Shown: in pieces, positions 26,083 through 34,834 of the stretch | Position numbering within the stretch: the stretch's first letter is position 1 | Layout of the letters: each line of letters starts with the position of its first letter | Source of the DNA: Pseudomonadota bacterium | GTDB taxonomy: Bacteria; Myxococcota_A; UBA796; SXON01 | Direction of reading: 5' to 3' | NCBI GenBank assembly: GCA_030685065.1 | Contig: JAUXQH010000090.1 | Coordinates: 1-64,000, forward strand | Length of the DNA: 64,000 nucleotides | Program-made: the position numbers and the translations under genes | The notes under the pieces: generated by a model | The model's input: only the letters and a program-made list of their open reading frames with translations | Database searches by the model: none | What the model was told of the DNA's origin: nothing

Positions 26083-27513
26083 TCACACCCTCCGCAAGCG
26101 ACGCAGATCACTCGGGTGCCAGGCGCCGCTGAGCCGGCCGCAGACCCCGTACACCAGCACACCCAGCGCGATCGTCAGGAGGACGTGCGCGGGGGGGACG
26201 AGGAGGATCGCGGCGGCCATCGCCGCGGACGGGATGCCGACCCGGACCAGCGTGTCACCCAACCCGAGCCCCGTGACCAGCGGCGCGATGCGCCAGCGCA
26301 TCCAGGCCGCGAGGAGCACCTCGGTGAGGAGGGTGGTGGCGGCGGCTCCCAACGCTCCGTACCGGGGGATGACCACCAGGTTCACTCCCACGTTGAGGGC
26401 GGCCGCGAAGAAGACGCCCCGCGTGCGGTCCTCCTGGCGGTCGAGCGCGGAGAGCGTCATCCCATAGCCGTTGTTGAGGAAACGAAGCGGCAACAGGGGC
26501 GCCATGACGATGAAGGGGAGGGCGCTCACGGCGAATTCGGGCCCGCCCAGGAGGACCATCAGCGGCGCCGCGGTCAGGATCCCTCCCACGGCCGCGGGCA
26601 CGCTGATCCCGAGGAGGATCCGGGTCGCGAAGCGCAGCTCCGTTCCCGCGAGATCGCTGCGTCCCAGGTGCCGGGACATGCGGGGATAGATCCCGGTGGT
26701 GAGGGTCTCGGCCAGGATTGGAAACAGGCTGATGAGCATGACCGCCGCCCGGTAGATCCCCACCTCCTCGTCGCCCCGCATCCAGGCCAGGAGCAGCACG
26801 TCGACCGAGAGGTAGATGCTGCCGAAGAGGGCGTTGAGGCCGAAGGGGAGGGAGGCCCGGATCAGGGCGCGGACCTCCGGCCCGGTGGTCCCGAGCGCGG
26901 TCGCGCCGAGCTGGCGGCGAAAGATGAACCACACGATGCCCAGCGTCACGGCGGCGTCGAGCACCTGCGCCGCGAACACCGCGAGCACGCCGAGCTGTTG
27001 CCACAGGAACAGGGCCGTGGCAAGAACCAAGAGTGCGCGGCCCGCGACGTTTCCACGAACGCCGAGCCGCATACGACGGATCGCGTGGAAGTAGGAATTG
27101 GGAACGACGGCGAGGGACTGGAGCCCGAGGGCCGTCGCGGCGAGCGCCGCGGCCAGCAGCACCACGGGGCGTCCATCCACCGCCCAGGCCCAGGCGAGGA
27201 GGGCGACGCCCGTCGTCACGGACAACAACGTCGACGCGGCGAGGCCGGTGGCGACGTACCGGCGCGCCGACTCCGGATCGCGCGCCATCTCCCGCTTGAG
27301 CAGCCGGTCCATCCCCATCGTGGAGCCGAACGACGCGAGCCCCACGAGCGTCGTCACATAGCCGTACACGCCGAAGCCTTCGACGCCGAGGCTCCGCATG
27401 ACCATGACGTTGACCGCCACGCCGGACGCCATCCGAAAGGCCTGGATCAACCCGAGGGAGGCGAGGTTTCCGCCCGCCTCCGCGGGTGCGGCGGCCTCAG
27501 CGGCCGAGGACAT
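26083..27513 (-). CDS. polysaccharide flippase (Wzx / MATE-MOP superfamily)
   Basis: A 476-residue membrane protein with about 12-14 hydrophobic helices and the features of the polysaccharide-synthesis MOP flippases: N-terminal LASLGLIQAFRMASGVAVNV, LGVEGFGVYGYVTTLVGLASF, DRLLKREMAR, and RASLPFGLNALFGSIYLSVD in the second half. It would move undecaprenyl-linked repeat units across the inner membrane for the polymerase encoded just upstream. It overlaps the ligase/polymerase gene by 17 bases. A short Ala/Glu-rich N-terminal tail precedes the first helix. Confidence 0.88.
   Translation of the reverse strand: MSSAAEAAAPAEAGGNLASLGLIQAFRMASGVAVNVMVMRSLGVEGFGVYGYVTTLVGLASFGSTMGMDRLLKREMARDPESARRYVATGLAASTLLSVTTGVALLAWAWAVDGRPVVLLAAALAATALGLQSLAVVPNSYFHAIRRMRLGVRGNVAGRALLVLATALFLWQQLGVLAVFAAQVLDAAVTLGIVWFIFRRQLGATALGTTGPEVRALIRASLPFGLNALFGSIYLSVDVLLLAWMRGDEEVGIYRAAVMLISLFPILAETLTTGIYPRMSRHLGRSDLAGTELRFATRILLGISVPAAVGGILTAAPLMVLLGGPEFAVSALPFIVMAPLLPLRFLNNGYGMTLSALDRQEDRTRGVFFAAALNVGVNLVVIPRYGALGAAATTLLTEVLLAAWMRWRIAPLVTGLGLGDTLVRVGIPSAAMAAAILLVPPAHVLLTIALGVLVYGVCGRLSGAWHPSDLRRLRRV
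26088..26093 (-). promoter_or_regulatory. ribosome-binding site for GT4 GTG start
   Basis: GGAGGG on the minus strand, 6 bases upstream of the GTG at 26081 and inside the 3' end of the flippase gene. It decides the GTG start of the glycosyltransferase and allows independent initiation within the operon. Confidence 0.7.
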
Positions 27514-28912
27514 GGGGCCCGTTGCTCGCGCGCGTGGCCGCCCCGCCCACCGGCCTGCCGGCCTGGTAGATGACGGCGAGGCCGAACCCCAGGACCAGGT
27601 AGGCCATGGAGAAGGTCAGGAGCCCGAGCGTCGCGGCCATGAGGCCCAACGCGAAGAGGCCGAAGGCGACCCCGAGCAGGCGGTTCCGGTCGCGCGGGCT
27701 CCGTGTGTCGAGGTAGGCCCGCCGGAGGGCCATGGCCACGGACACCACGAAGATCCCCATGGCCAGGAGCCCCACGACGCCCTGCTCGCTGGCGATCTCG
27801 AGGTAGGTGTTGTGCGCGGGGCGGAGCCGGCCGGTATGGGAGACAAAACCAGTGGCGCTGGCGAACCGGCCGGGACCCGCGCCGATGAACCAATGCTCAC
27901 GAAACAAGTCGAGACCCTGGCGAAGCAGCTCCGAGCGCTCTTCGAAGCTCTGGTCCGGCGTCTTCGCGCCACCCTGGAGGTTCGCCAGCAGCAGGCGGAA
28001 CCGCACGAGCGCGGTGTCGAGGTCGACCACGAGCGGCGCCGCGACGGCGGCGGTGATCCCGCACGCGGCCAGCTCTCCTCTGTGGCGTCGGAGCAGGTAG
28101 ATGCTCGCCGGACCGACCACCAGCGTGACCAGGAGCGCGGCTCGGGACGCGCTCAGGAGGATGCTGAGCGGCGCCAGGACGACGAGCGCCAGGCGAAGCG
28201 GCCGCGCGAGCCGGCTCGGGTCATCGGCGAGCCCACCCAGGACGAACGGGGTCAACAGGAGCACGGTGCTGGCCCATTCGTTGGGATCCCCCATCGTCCC
28301 GGAGGCCCGCGCGGCCTCGCCGACCCCGCCCGAGCGCCAGAGCGATGCGAGCAGCGCGGCGGAGAGCGCGAGCGCCAGGAAGCGGTACAGGGGCTGCAAT
28401 TGGATCTCGGCCAGGGCGGCATAGACCAGCGCCACCAGCACCGTCATCATCGCGAGTCCGTACAGGTTGAACCTGCCCAGGGTCAGGGAGTTCGCGGCGG
28501 CGATACAGATGCCGGTCACCGCCACGACCACGACCATGGATGTGAGGACCGGGTGCCAACGGACGGCGCGTGAGCGGGTCGCGGCGGCGCGGACGCCCCA
28601 CAACGAAATGCTGGCGATCACGCTCAGCTTCGACGCGGTCACCGGGAAGTCGGACACCTTCATCCCGGTCACGCCCAGCCGGTCGAACAGCATCCCCAGG
28701 AACATCAGGGCCACGAGCACGGCGGGGTACGCCACGCCGAGGAGGGCGACCCCGATGCCGACGAGGGCCACCGCCGTGAGCGTGGGCTGCACCGAGAGGC
28801 CGAACCCGATCGCGAGTCCGAGCGCCGCCTCTACCAGCCGGTGCCGGAGCGGCGCCATCCCGTGCGCCCACGGGAGGCGACCCAGGGCGCTGGCGACGCG
28901 CCCCTGGCTCAT
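27497..28912 (-). CDS. O-antigen ligase / polymerase family (Wzy/WaaL-like)
   Basis: A 471-residue membrane protein with about 11 helices and the O-antigen ligase (PF04932-type) signature. A large periplasmic loop ends in RFASATGFVSHTGRLRPAHN, containing the conserved basic/His region (GPGRF and PAHNTYLEIASEQGVVG). WaaL ligases and Wzy-type polymerases share this pattern and cannot be separated by eye. With a flippase, Wzc-like kinase and Wza-like protein in the same operon, polymerase is the better guess. The start overlaps the Wzc-like stop as ATGA. Confidence 0.85.
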   Translation of the reverse strand: MSQGRVASALGRLPWAHGMAPLRHRLVEAALGLAIGFGLSVQPTLTAVALVGIGVALLGVAYPAVLVALMFLGMLFDRLGVTGMKVSDFPVTASKLSVIASISLWGVRAAATRSRAVRWHPVLTSMVVVVAVTGICIAAANSLTLGRFNLYGLAMMTVLVALVYAALAEIQLQPLYRFLALALSAALLASLWRSGGVGEAARASGTMGDPNEWASTVLLLTPFVLGGLADDPSRLARPLRLALVVLAPLSILLSASRAALLVTLVVGPASIYLLRRHRGELAACGITAAVAAPLVVDLDTALVRFRLLLANLQGGAKTPDQSFEERSELLRQGLDLFREHWFIGAGPGRFASATGFVSHTGRLRPAHNTYLEIASEQGVVGLLAMGIFVVSVAMALRRAYLDTRSPRDRNRLLGVAFGLFALGLMAATLGLLTFSMAYLVLGFGLAVIYQAGRPVGGAATRASNGPHVLGR

Positions 28913-31032
28913 GACGCGGCGGAGCCGTCGGCACGGCCGCTGTCGTCGTAGTAGCGCGACCCGTACGCGGCGGCGTCCTTGCCGCGCGGCACGTCGTTCA
29001 GCGCGACGCCCATCACGCGCGCGCCCATCTGGCGCAGTTGGCCCAGCGTACGGATGGCGAGGCTGCTGGGCACGCGCCCGTGGCGCACGATCAGGATGAC
29101 CCCGTCCGCCCCGCCGGCCAGCGCCAGCGCATCCGACACGACCCCGGCGGGCGGACTGTCGATGATGACGACCTGGTAGGCCTGGCCGAGGCGCCCGAGC
29201 AGGCTCTCGAGCTGGGGCGAGGACAACAGCTCGTTGGGGTATTCGGAGCGGGTGCCGCTCGGCAGCAGGTGCAGGCGCGGGATCTTCGTGCGCTGCGCGA
29301 TGCGCTCCCCGTCGTCGATGTCGACGAGCAGGTCGGTGAGCCCGGGGGAGACGGGCACGTCGAGCAGGGTGTGCAGCTTGGGGAGGCGCAGGTCCGCGTC
29401 GATCAAGAGGACGCTCGCGCCCGTCTGGGCAAAGGCGACCGCGAGGCCGATCGCGGCGTGGGTCTTTCCCTCGTCCTCGAGGCAGCTCGTGACCAGGAGG
29501 CGTCGGCTGCTTCCGACGAGGGGGTAGCTCTGGATCACGGCCCGGATGCTCCGCAGCGCCTCGGCGTGCATCGTGCGCGGGTGGTCGAACGAGTAGAGCG
29601 CGCGGCCGGCGAGGCTCGCGTCGTCTCGGGGGCCCGGCGGGGGGAGGCTCGGGATCACGCCGATCAGCGGCGTGTCGAGGTGGTACTCGATGTCGGCGGT
29701 CGAGAGGAGGGTGTCGTCGAGGCGATGGCGCAGGAGCGCGAGCGCGAAACCGCCGGCGAGCCCCACGGCGAGGGCCATGGCCATGTTCAGCGGGATGTTC
29801 GGAGTGGCGGGGTGGCTCGGGGGCAGCGCGCGGTCGAGCACGCGCACGTCGTTGAGCTGGGAGTGCGCCTGCAGATCGACCTCGGCGCCGCGCTCTCCCA
29901 GGGAGCCGTACAGCCGGCGCGCCCGGTCCTCGTCGAGCTTCAGCTCGACGTATTCGCCCAGGAGGTGCTGCTTCTCGAGCAGCTCGGCCTTCACCTGGTC
30001 GAGCTCGACGCCGATGTTGCCTTCCTGTCGAACCAGCGTCTGGAGGAGCGACCGCTCCGCGTCGACGTTCCGCTTCACCTCTTCCGCGATCAGCACCTCC
30101 ACGCGCGCGAGGTGCTCGGCCACGCGTTGGTGCTCGGGGTGGCGATCTCCGTACCGGGAGAGCACCTGGGCGGCGTCCGTCGCGATGGTCGCGTGCTCCT
30201 TCGACATCGTCTGGAGCGCGGGATCGTCGAACATCCCCGCCAGGATGGCGAACTCGCCGCGGGCCATCAGCCGTTTGTGCTCTTTGAGCTTGCCCTCGAG
30301 CAACACGCGCTCGGTGGTGGCGGCCCCCAACGCGGCCTGGAGCGCGGCCATCCGCGTCGAGATCCCATCCACCTTCTCATCGGCGTCGACCAGGTTGTTG
30401 GCCTCCTTGAACGCCATCACCTTCATGCTGGCCTCCACGAGCGTGGCCCGGTACGCGCCGGTCTGCCCATCGAGCCACACCTGTGTTTCCCGGGCGGCGT
30501 CCGTACGCGCGCGCAGATTGCTCTTGCAGTACTCGTCCGCGACCAGGTTCGCCAGCACGGTGGCACGGGCCGGATCCGCGTGGAGGACGCCGATCTCGAC
30601 CAGCTGGGTGTCCTCCCGAGGCGCAGCCGTCATCGCCCTCCTCAACGCCTCCAGGCCCTCTGTCGTGCTGTCGAAATCGTCGTAACCGAGCGCCTGGTAG
30701 CCGCGGACGACCTCTTCGCGGACACCGCGGCTCAAGATGATCTGGATCTGGGTACGCGCCCGGTCCCGGCCCTCGAGGTAGCCGGCGTCGTCGTTCTTCA
30801 CGACCTCGTTCACGTCGACCTCCTGCCCGGCCCGAGGCATGAGCTGGATGAGCGCGACCGCCTTGTATTGCCGCGCGCTGAGCAGGGTGCCGACGAGCGC
30901 GGCGACCAGCACGGCGCCCAGGAAGGAAAAAAACGTCCGCCGCTGCCGCCAGACGCCGGTACGGAGGGCGTCCAGATCCAGCCCGCGGCCTGGCCTCTCT
31001 GCGCCTCCGAGCTTCGATGTTGGCTCGTTCAC
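28909..31032 (-). CDS. Wzc-like chain-length determinant / tyrosine autokinase (BY-kinase)
   Basis: A 707-residue inner-membrane protein. The N-terminal Wzz-type region has a membrane helix at about 35-53 (FFSFLGAVLVAALVGTLLS), a long periplasmic coiled-coil part (about 55-420) and a second helix near 425-445 (MAMALAVGLAGGFALALL). The cytoplasmic kinase domain has Walker A SCLEDEGKTHAAI (about 513-525), Walker A' LLIDADLRLPK (about 538) and Walker B VVIIDSPPAG (about 620). A short C-terminal Tyr cluster (AAYGSRYYDDSG) may be the autophosphorylation site, much smaller than in E. coli Wzc. BY-kinases control polymer length and assembly with Wza. First gene of the five-gene operon ending at 24127. 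Confidence 0.92.
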   Translation of the reverse strand: MNEPTSKLGGAERPGRGLDLDALRTGVWRQRRTFFSFLGAVLVAALVGTLLSARQYKAVALIQLMPRAGQEVDVNEVVKNDDAGYLEGRDRARTQIQIILSRGVREEVVRGYQALGYDDFDSTTEGLEALRRAMTAAPREDTQLVEIGVLHADPARATVLANLVADEYCKSNLRARTDAARETQVWLDGQTGAYRATLVEASMKVMAFKEANNLVDADEKVDGISTRMAALQAALGAATTERVLLEGKLKEHKRLMARGEFAILAGMFDDPALQTMSKEHATIATDAAQVLSRYGDRHPEHQRVAEHLARVEVLIAEEVKRNVDAERSLLQTLVRQEGNIGVELDQVKAELLEKQHLLGEYVELKLDEDRARRLYGSLGERGAEVDLQAHSQLNDVRVLDRALPPSHPATPNIPLNMAMALAVGLAGGFALALLRHRLDDTLLSTADIEYHLDTPLIGVIPSLPPPGPRDDASLAGRALYSFDHPRTMHAEALRSIRAVIQSYPLVGSSRRLLVTSCLEDEGKTHAAIGLAVAFAQTGASVLLIDADLRLPKLHTLLDVPVSPGLTDLLVDIDDGERIAQRTKIPRLHLLPSGTRSEYPNELLSSPQLESLLGRLGQAYQVVIIDSPPAGVVSDALALAGGADGVILIVRHGRVPSSLAIRTLGQLRQMGARVMGVALNDVPRGKDAAAYGSRYYDDSGRADGSAAS

Positions 31033-31133
31033 GACACCGCCGTAGGGTTGGAGGCAGGCTTGGGGAGGGGCAGGTTGAGGGGCAGGGTGACGGATCTACC
31101 ACGGCGGGGCGCCGTCATGCGTTAGGGCTCGAC
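31033..31133. promoter_or_regulatory. divergent promoter region with direct repeats
   Basis: This 101-base gap between the divergent Wzc-like operon and the deacetylase gene must hold promoters for both. It contains the direct repeats gaggggcagg at 31065-31074 and 31077-31086 (12-base period), and a related ggaggcaggc at 31050-31059. They could be operator sites. No convincing -35/-10 or sigma-54 consensus is visible. Confidence 0.4.
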
Positions 31134-32123
31134 GTGCCTCCTGCGTTCGAGCGTGGCGTGTTCACTCTCAGCCTCGACTTCGAGCTGGCGTGGGGTTCCC
31201 GTGACCTCCAGGGGATGCGCCCGGAGGACCTCGCTCCGCTGCTCCGAATGGCCCGCGTGACGCGGGACCGCGTGTTCGGCGCGCTGCTCGACCTGCTCGG
31301 CACGCACGGCGTCGTCGCCACCTGGGCCACGGTGGGACACCTGTTCCTAAGCAGCGCCGCCCGGGTCGACGGCGTATTGCATCCCGACGTGGTGCCCCCG
31401 CGCCACGCCTGGCGTCGTCAGCCCTGGTTCGACGGTGTCCCCGCCGGCGCCGAGGCGGACCACCCCGAGTTCTACGGGCGCAGCCTCGTCGTGCGGCTGC
31501 GCGACGCGGGCCAGGAGATTGGCAGTCACAGCTTTTCGCACCCCATCTTCGGGGATCCGGGTTGCTCCCCCCAGACCGCGGACACGGAGCTCTCGCGGTG
31601 CGTCGCAGAGGCCTCGGAGCTCGGGATTCAGCTCCGTTCGTTCGTGTTTCCACGGAACGTGGTGGGACACACCGAGGTGCTGGCCCGGCACGGCTTCACG
31701 TGCTGGCGCGGCCCGGAGCCCGTCTGGTACCGCCACGGCGCGGTCCCCGGTCCCATCAGCCGCCTCGCGCACCTCGCCGATGTCGCCCGGGCGGGACGGC
31801 CGCCCACGGTGCTGCCGTTCCGGGACCGGAACGGGCTCTGGTGCATTCCCGCCTCTGCTTCCTTTCTCCCGATTGACGGCGTGCGCCGCCTGATCCCGAT
31901 GTCGCGCCGGGTCGACCGCGGCATCCGCGGCCTGGAGCAGGCCGCGCGCGATCGTCGTATCTGTCATCTCTGGCTGCACCCCATCAACCTCGCGAGCGAT
32001 CCGTCCGCCATGCTCGCCGGCCTCGAGCGCGTGCTCGCCCAGGCCGCGCGCTTGCGCGATGCGGGCACCCTCGAGATCCTGCCGATGGCCCGGGTCGCCG
32101 CGCGTGCGGAGGCCGCCTGCTGA
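31134..32123 (+). CDS. polysaccharide deacetylase (NodB homology)
   Basis: A 329-residue NodB-type carbohydrate esterase. The metal-binding Asp region is SLDFELAWGSRD near the N-terminus, and the HxxxH motif is in EIGSHSFSHPIFGD. Later RSFVFPRNVVGH and ICHLWLHPINLA fit the remaining barrel strands; the last gives the His of motif 5. Such enzymes in sugar loci remove N-acetyl groups from the nascent or polymerised glycan. No signal peptide is seen, so it probably acts in the cytoplasm on lipid-linked precursor, or the start is misread. The GTG start at 31134 is chosen; no ATG fits before the domain without overlapping the divergent gene. Confidence 0.82.
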   Translation: MPPAFERGVFTLSLDFELAWGSRDLQGMRPEDLAPLLRMARVTRDRVFGALLDLLGTHGVVATWATVGHLFLSSAARVDGVLHPDVVPPRHAWRRQPWFDGVPAGAEADHPEFYGRSLVVRLRDAGQEIGSHSFSHPIFGDPGCSPQTADTELSRCVAEASELGIQLRSFVFPRNVVGHTEVLARHGFTCWRGPEPVWYRHGAVPGPISRLAHLADVARAGRPPTVLPFRDRNGLWCIPASASFLPIDGVRRLIPMSRRVDRGIRGLEQAARDRRICHLWLHPINLASDPSAMLAGLERVLAQAARLRDAGTLEILPMARVAARAEAAC

Positions 32124-32150
32124 CACCCGGCGCGGGTCGGGAGCGACGCT

Positions 32151-33590
32151 TCAGGATCCGGGCCGCAACAGGACGGTCTGCACGGTCTTGAGCAGGATGA
32201 GCGCGTAGAGCGTGGCGCTCATCTCCTGCACCGCGTACAGCTCGTAGCAGAGCTTCTCCGCGGCGTCTTCCTCGCTCGCACCATAGCCGTGCCGGACCTG
32301 CGCCCAGCCGGTCACGCCGGGCTTGACCGAGAATCGGAGCGCATAGAACGGGATCCGCTCCTTGAGCTGGGTGACGAAGTGCTCTCGCTCCGGGCGGGGC
32401 CCGACCATCGCCATGTCGCCGAGCAGGACGTTGTAGAATTGGGGCAGCTCGTCGATGCGGGAGCGACGCAAGAACCGGCCGACGCGCGTCACGCGCGGGT
32501 CGGACGCCCCCTGCGACCACACGGCGCCGGACGAGGCCTCGGCGTCCTGGCGCATGGTCCGGAGCTTGATGATCTGGAAGGGGTGTTCGTTGCGGCCCAG
32601 GCGCTCCTGCCGGTAGAACGCGGGGCCCTTGGACTCGAGGCGAACGGCCAACGCCGCGAGCGCCACCACGGGCAGCGTGAGCAGCGCCCCCACGAGCGCG
32701 ATCAACACGTCGGCCAGCCGCTGCACGGCCGCGCCGAGGCGGCTGGTCCCGGAGAAGACCGGCCCGAAGATCAGCCAGGCGTCCGAGAGGTGCAGGATGG
32801 GCACCTTCCCGGTGAGGCGCTTGTAGATGGTCGGCATCTCCTCGATGCCCAGGCCCTGCGCCTTGCACTCCAGCAGCTGCTTGGTGAGCTCGCTGCTCAT
32901 GCTCCCTCGGATCGCGACGATGATGAGCTCGATCCCGTGCTGGGCGACCACGGCTTTGAGCTCGGCCGCGGTGCCGAGGACCGGCAGGTCCGACGGGGAG
33001 AGCGGAGCCTGGTTCGCGGGAAAGTCGCCCTGTCGGCGGTGGCCGAACAGCGGATGGTCGAGGGAGCCGACCACGTACACGCCATCGTACTCGTGGTGGC
33101 TGCGAATCACGTTCGCGATGAGTTGCGCCGGCGGGCCCGCTCCGACCACGAGCGCCTTTCTGCGGAACAGCGGCCGCGGGCTGATCCGACAGAGCAGCGC
33201 CCGCCAGCCCACGAGCAGAAAACCGAGGCCGAGGCTGGTGAGCGCCGCGATGCTCCGGCCCCACCATCCGTGCGGGAACGCGGCGTAGACGAGCAGCTGG
33301 AGCATGAACGCCACGACCACCGCCGACCAGAGGCGGATCACTTCGTTGCGCCTCCGGAAGTCGAGCGCCGAATTGTAGGCGTCGCAGAGGTAGAGCACGA
33401 CCAGCAGGGAGCTGATGAAGAAGAGAGACGCCCCCGTGTACTGCGTCACGATGCCCCAGAGATCCTTCTCCTGCGCGCCGACGCCGAAGCGCAGCGCGTG
33501 GCCCAAGCGGATCGCGAGCAGCGCGATGAGCACGTCGCCCACGAGGAAGTAGAGCTGACGGTGCTGGTAGTTGATGCCGAACAGCGTCAC
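32151..33590 (-). CDS. undecaprenyl-phosphate phosphosugar transferase (priming GT, WcaJ/WbaP type)
   Basis: A 479-residue polyprenyl-phosphate hexose-1-phosphate transferase that starts repeat-unit assembly by loading the first sugar phosphate on undecaprenyl phosphate. The N-terminal half has four to five membrane helices and a CoA-binding-like Rossmann region (KALVVGAGPPAQLIANVI). The C-terminal catalytic domain has the standard signature: FYRQERLGRNEHPFQIIKLR, SDPRVTRVGRFLRRSRIDEL, PQFYNVLLGDMAMVGPRPE and VKPGVTGWAQV. Length is normal for the large (WcaJ) class. It is coupled to the upstream GT4 gene by an ATGA overlap. Confidence 0.93.
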   Translation of the reverse strand: MTLFGINYQHRQLYFLVGDVLIALLAIRLGHALRFGVGAQEKDLWGIVTQYTGASLFFISSLLVVLYLCDAYNSALDFRRRNEVIRLWSAVVVAFMLQLLVYAAFPHGWWGRSIAALTSLGLGFLLVGWRALLCRISPRPLFRRKALVVGAGPPAQLIANVIRSHHEYDGVYVVGSLDHPLFGHRRQGDFPANQAPLSPSDLPVLGTAAELKAVVAQHGIELIIVAIRGSMSSELTKQLLECKAQGLGIEEMPTIYKRLTGKVPILHLSDAWLIFGPVFSGTSRLGAAVQRLADVLIALVGALLTLPVVALAALAVRLESKGPAFYRQERLGRNEHPFQIIKLRTMRQDAEASSGAVWSQGASDPRVTRVGRFLRRSRIDELPQFYNVLLGDMAMVGPRPEREHFVTQLKERIPFYALRFSVKPGVTGWAQVRHGYGASEEDAAEKLCYELYAVQEMSATLYALILLKTVQTVLLRPGS

Positions 33591-34771
33591 GTGGCGCCTC
33601 GATGGGGCTGCGGCAACCCCTCTGTCTCGGCCAGCTCCCGGTAGACTTCAGCGGTTCCCTCCAACATGTGCTCCGCCGTGAAGCGCGCCTCGTAGGCGCG
33701 GCGCCCGGCCGCCCCGAGCGTTCCGCGCAGGCCGCGATCGCCGATCAGGCGGAGGAGGGCGGCGCGGAGCCCCGCTTCGTCGTCTCGCTTCACCAGGAGG
33801 CCGGTGGTGCCGTGCCCCACGGCTTCCCGTACGCCGCCGACGTCGGACGCGACGACGGGCAGGCCCGCCCGCATCGCCTCGAGCACCGCGAGCGGAAACC
33901 CCTCCTGCCGGGAAACCAGCGCGAACAGGTGTGACGACGCGAGCAGCGCGGGTACGTCGGCGCGCACCCCGAGCAGCTCTACCTTCTGGGCGAGGCCGAG
34001 GTCACGCACGGCCGCCTCGATCCGCGGGCGGTCGGGACCGTCGCCGATGAGCCGAAGCGTGAACGGCGCGTCGATCCCCGCGAGGGCTCGGAGGAGGAGG
34101 AGGGGGTCCTTGGGGGCCGCCATCCGGGCCACCATGGTGAGCACGGGGGGCCCCGAGGCGTCGGGCCGGGCGCGCTCCGGGACGTCGCACACGCCGTTGT
34201 GCACGATGCGCACCTGCGCGTTCCGCGCCACGCGGTAGCGCGTCCCCACCTCCCGATCGGCCTCCGAGACGACGATGAAGCGGCGGGTCCATCGCCCCGC
34301 GAGCGCCTCGAGGGGGATGGCCATCGCCTTGCGGCGCCACGCGATGCCGTCGGAGAAGGACCACGCGTGGGCGGTGTGGATCGCCGGGACTCCCTGGGCC
34401 CGCGCCGCGAAGCGGCCGAGGATGCCGGCCTTCGTGCTGTGGGTGTGCACCACGTGCGGACGAACGGTGGCGATGAGGGCTCGCAGCGCCCGCAGCGCGC
34501 CCAGATCGCTCGTGGAGGACACCTCGCGCTGCAAGAGCGGCAGCACGTGCACCGGGACGCCGAGGAGCCGGAGCTCGCGGGAGAGGAATTCGTCGTCTCC
34601 CACGGCCACGTGAAAGGTGATCCGCCCGCTGAGGCCGCGGACCAGGTCGAGCACGTGCACCTGTGCCCCGCCCGGCTCGCCCCGCGTGATCACGACCAGC
34701 ACCCGGAGCTGCCCGCCGTCAGGGACTCTCGGGCTCTCGGTGGTCACCGCGATGCGCTCCCGCTGGGACAC
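33587..34771 (-). CDS. glycosyltransferase, GT4 family
   Basis: A 394-residue GT-B enzyme that probably adds the second sugar, since it is translationally coupled to the priming transferase. Motifs: LRVLVVITRGEPGGAQVHVL, HVVHTHSTKAGILGRFAA (as in CapM/PglA-like enzymes), VPAIHTAHAW, FIVVSEADREVG, LTMVARMAAPKDP, LRLIGDGPDRP and SRQEGFPLAVLEAMR with the EX7E pair. About 20 extra N-terminal residues precede the first strand. The start at 34771 faces the divergent sulfotransferase fusion across 63 bases. Confidence 0.9.
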   Translation of the reverse strand: MSQRERIAVTTESPRVPDGGQLRVLVVITRGEPGGAQVHVLDLVRGLSGRITFHVAVGDDEFLSRELRLLGVPVHVLPLLQREVSSTSDLGALRALRALIATVRPHVVHTHSTKAGILGRFAARAQGVPAIHTAHAWSFSDGIAWRRKAMAIPLEALAGRWTRRFIVVSEADREVGTRYRVARNAQVRIVHNGVCDVPERARPDASGPPVLTMVARMAAPKDPLLLLRALAGIDAPFTLRLIGDGPDRPRIEAAVRDLGLAQKVELLGVRADVPALLASSHLFALVSRQEGFPLAVLEAMRAGLPVVASDVGGVREAVGHGTTGLLVKRDDEAGLRAALLRLIGDRGLRGTLGAAGRRAYEARFTAEHMLEGTAEVYRELAETEGLPQPHRGAT

Positions 34772-34834
34772 GGATCATCGCAGAGTCGCCGCGGACGGAC
34801 GCGGGTCGGGCATACGCCGGCGTGCGCGCTCTCG

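Noticed and set aside
34199-34834. 5' extension of the sulfotransferase fusion on the plus strand
   Set aside because: It lies antisense to the GT4 gene at 33587-34771 and has no resemblance to sulfotransferases; the domain starts after 34835.
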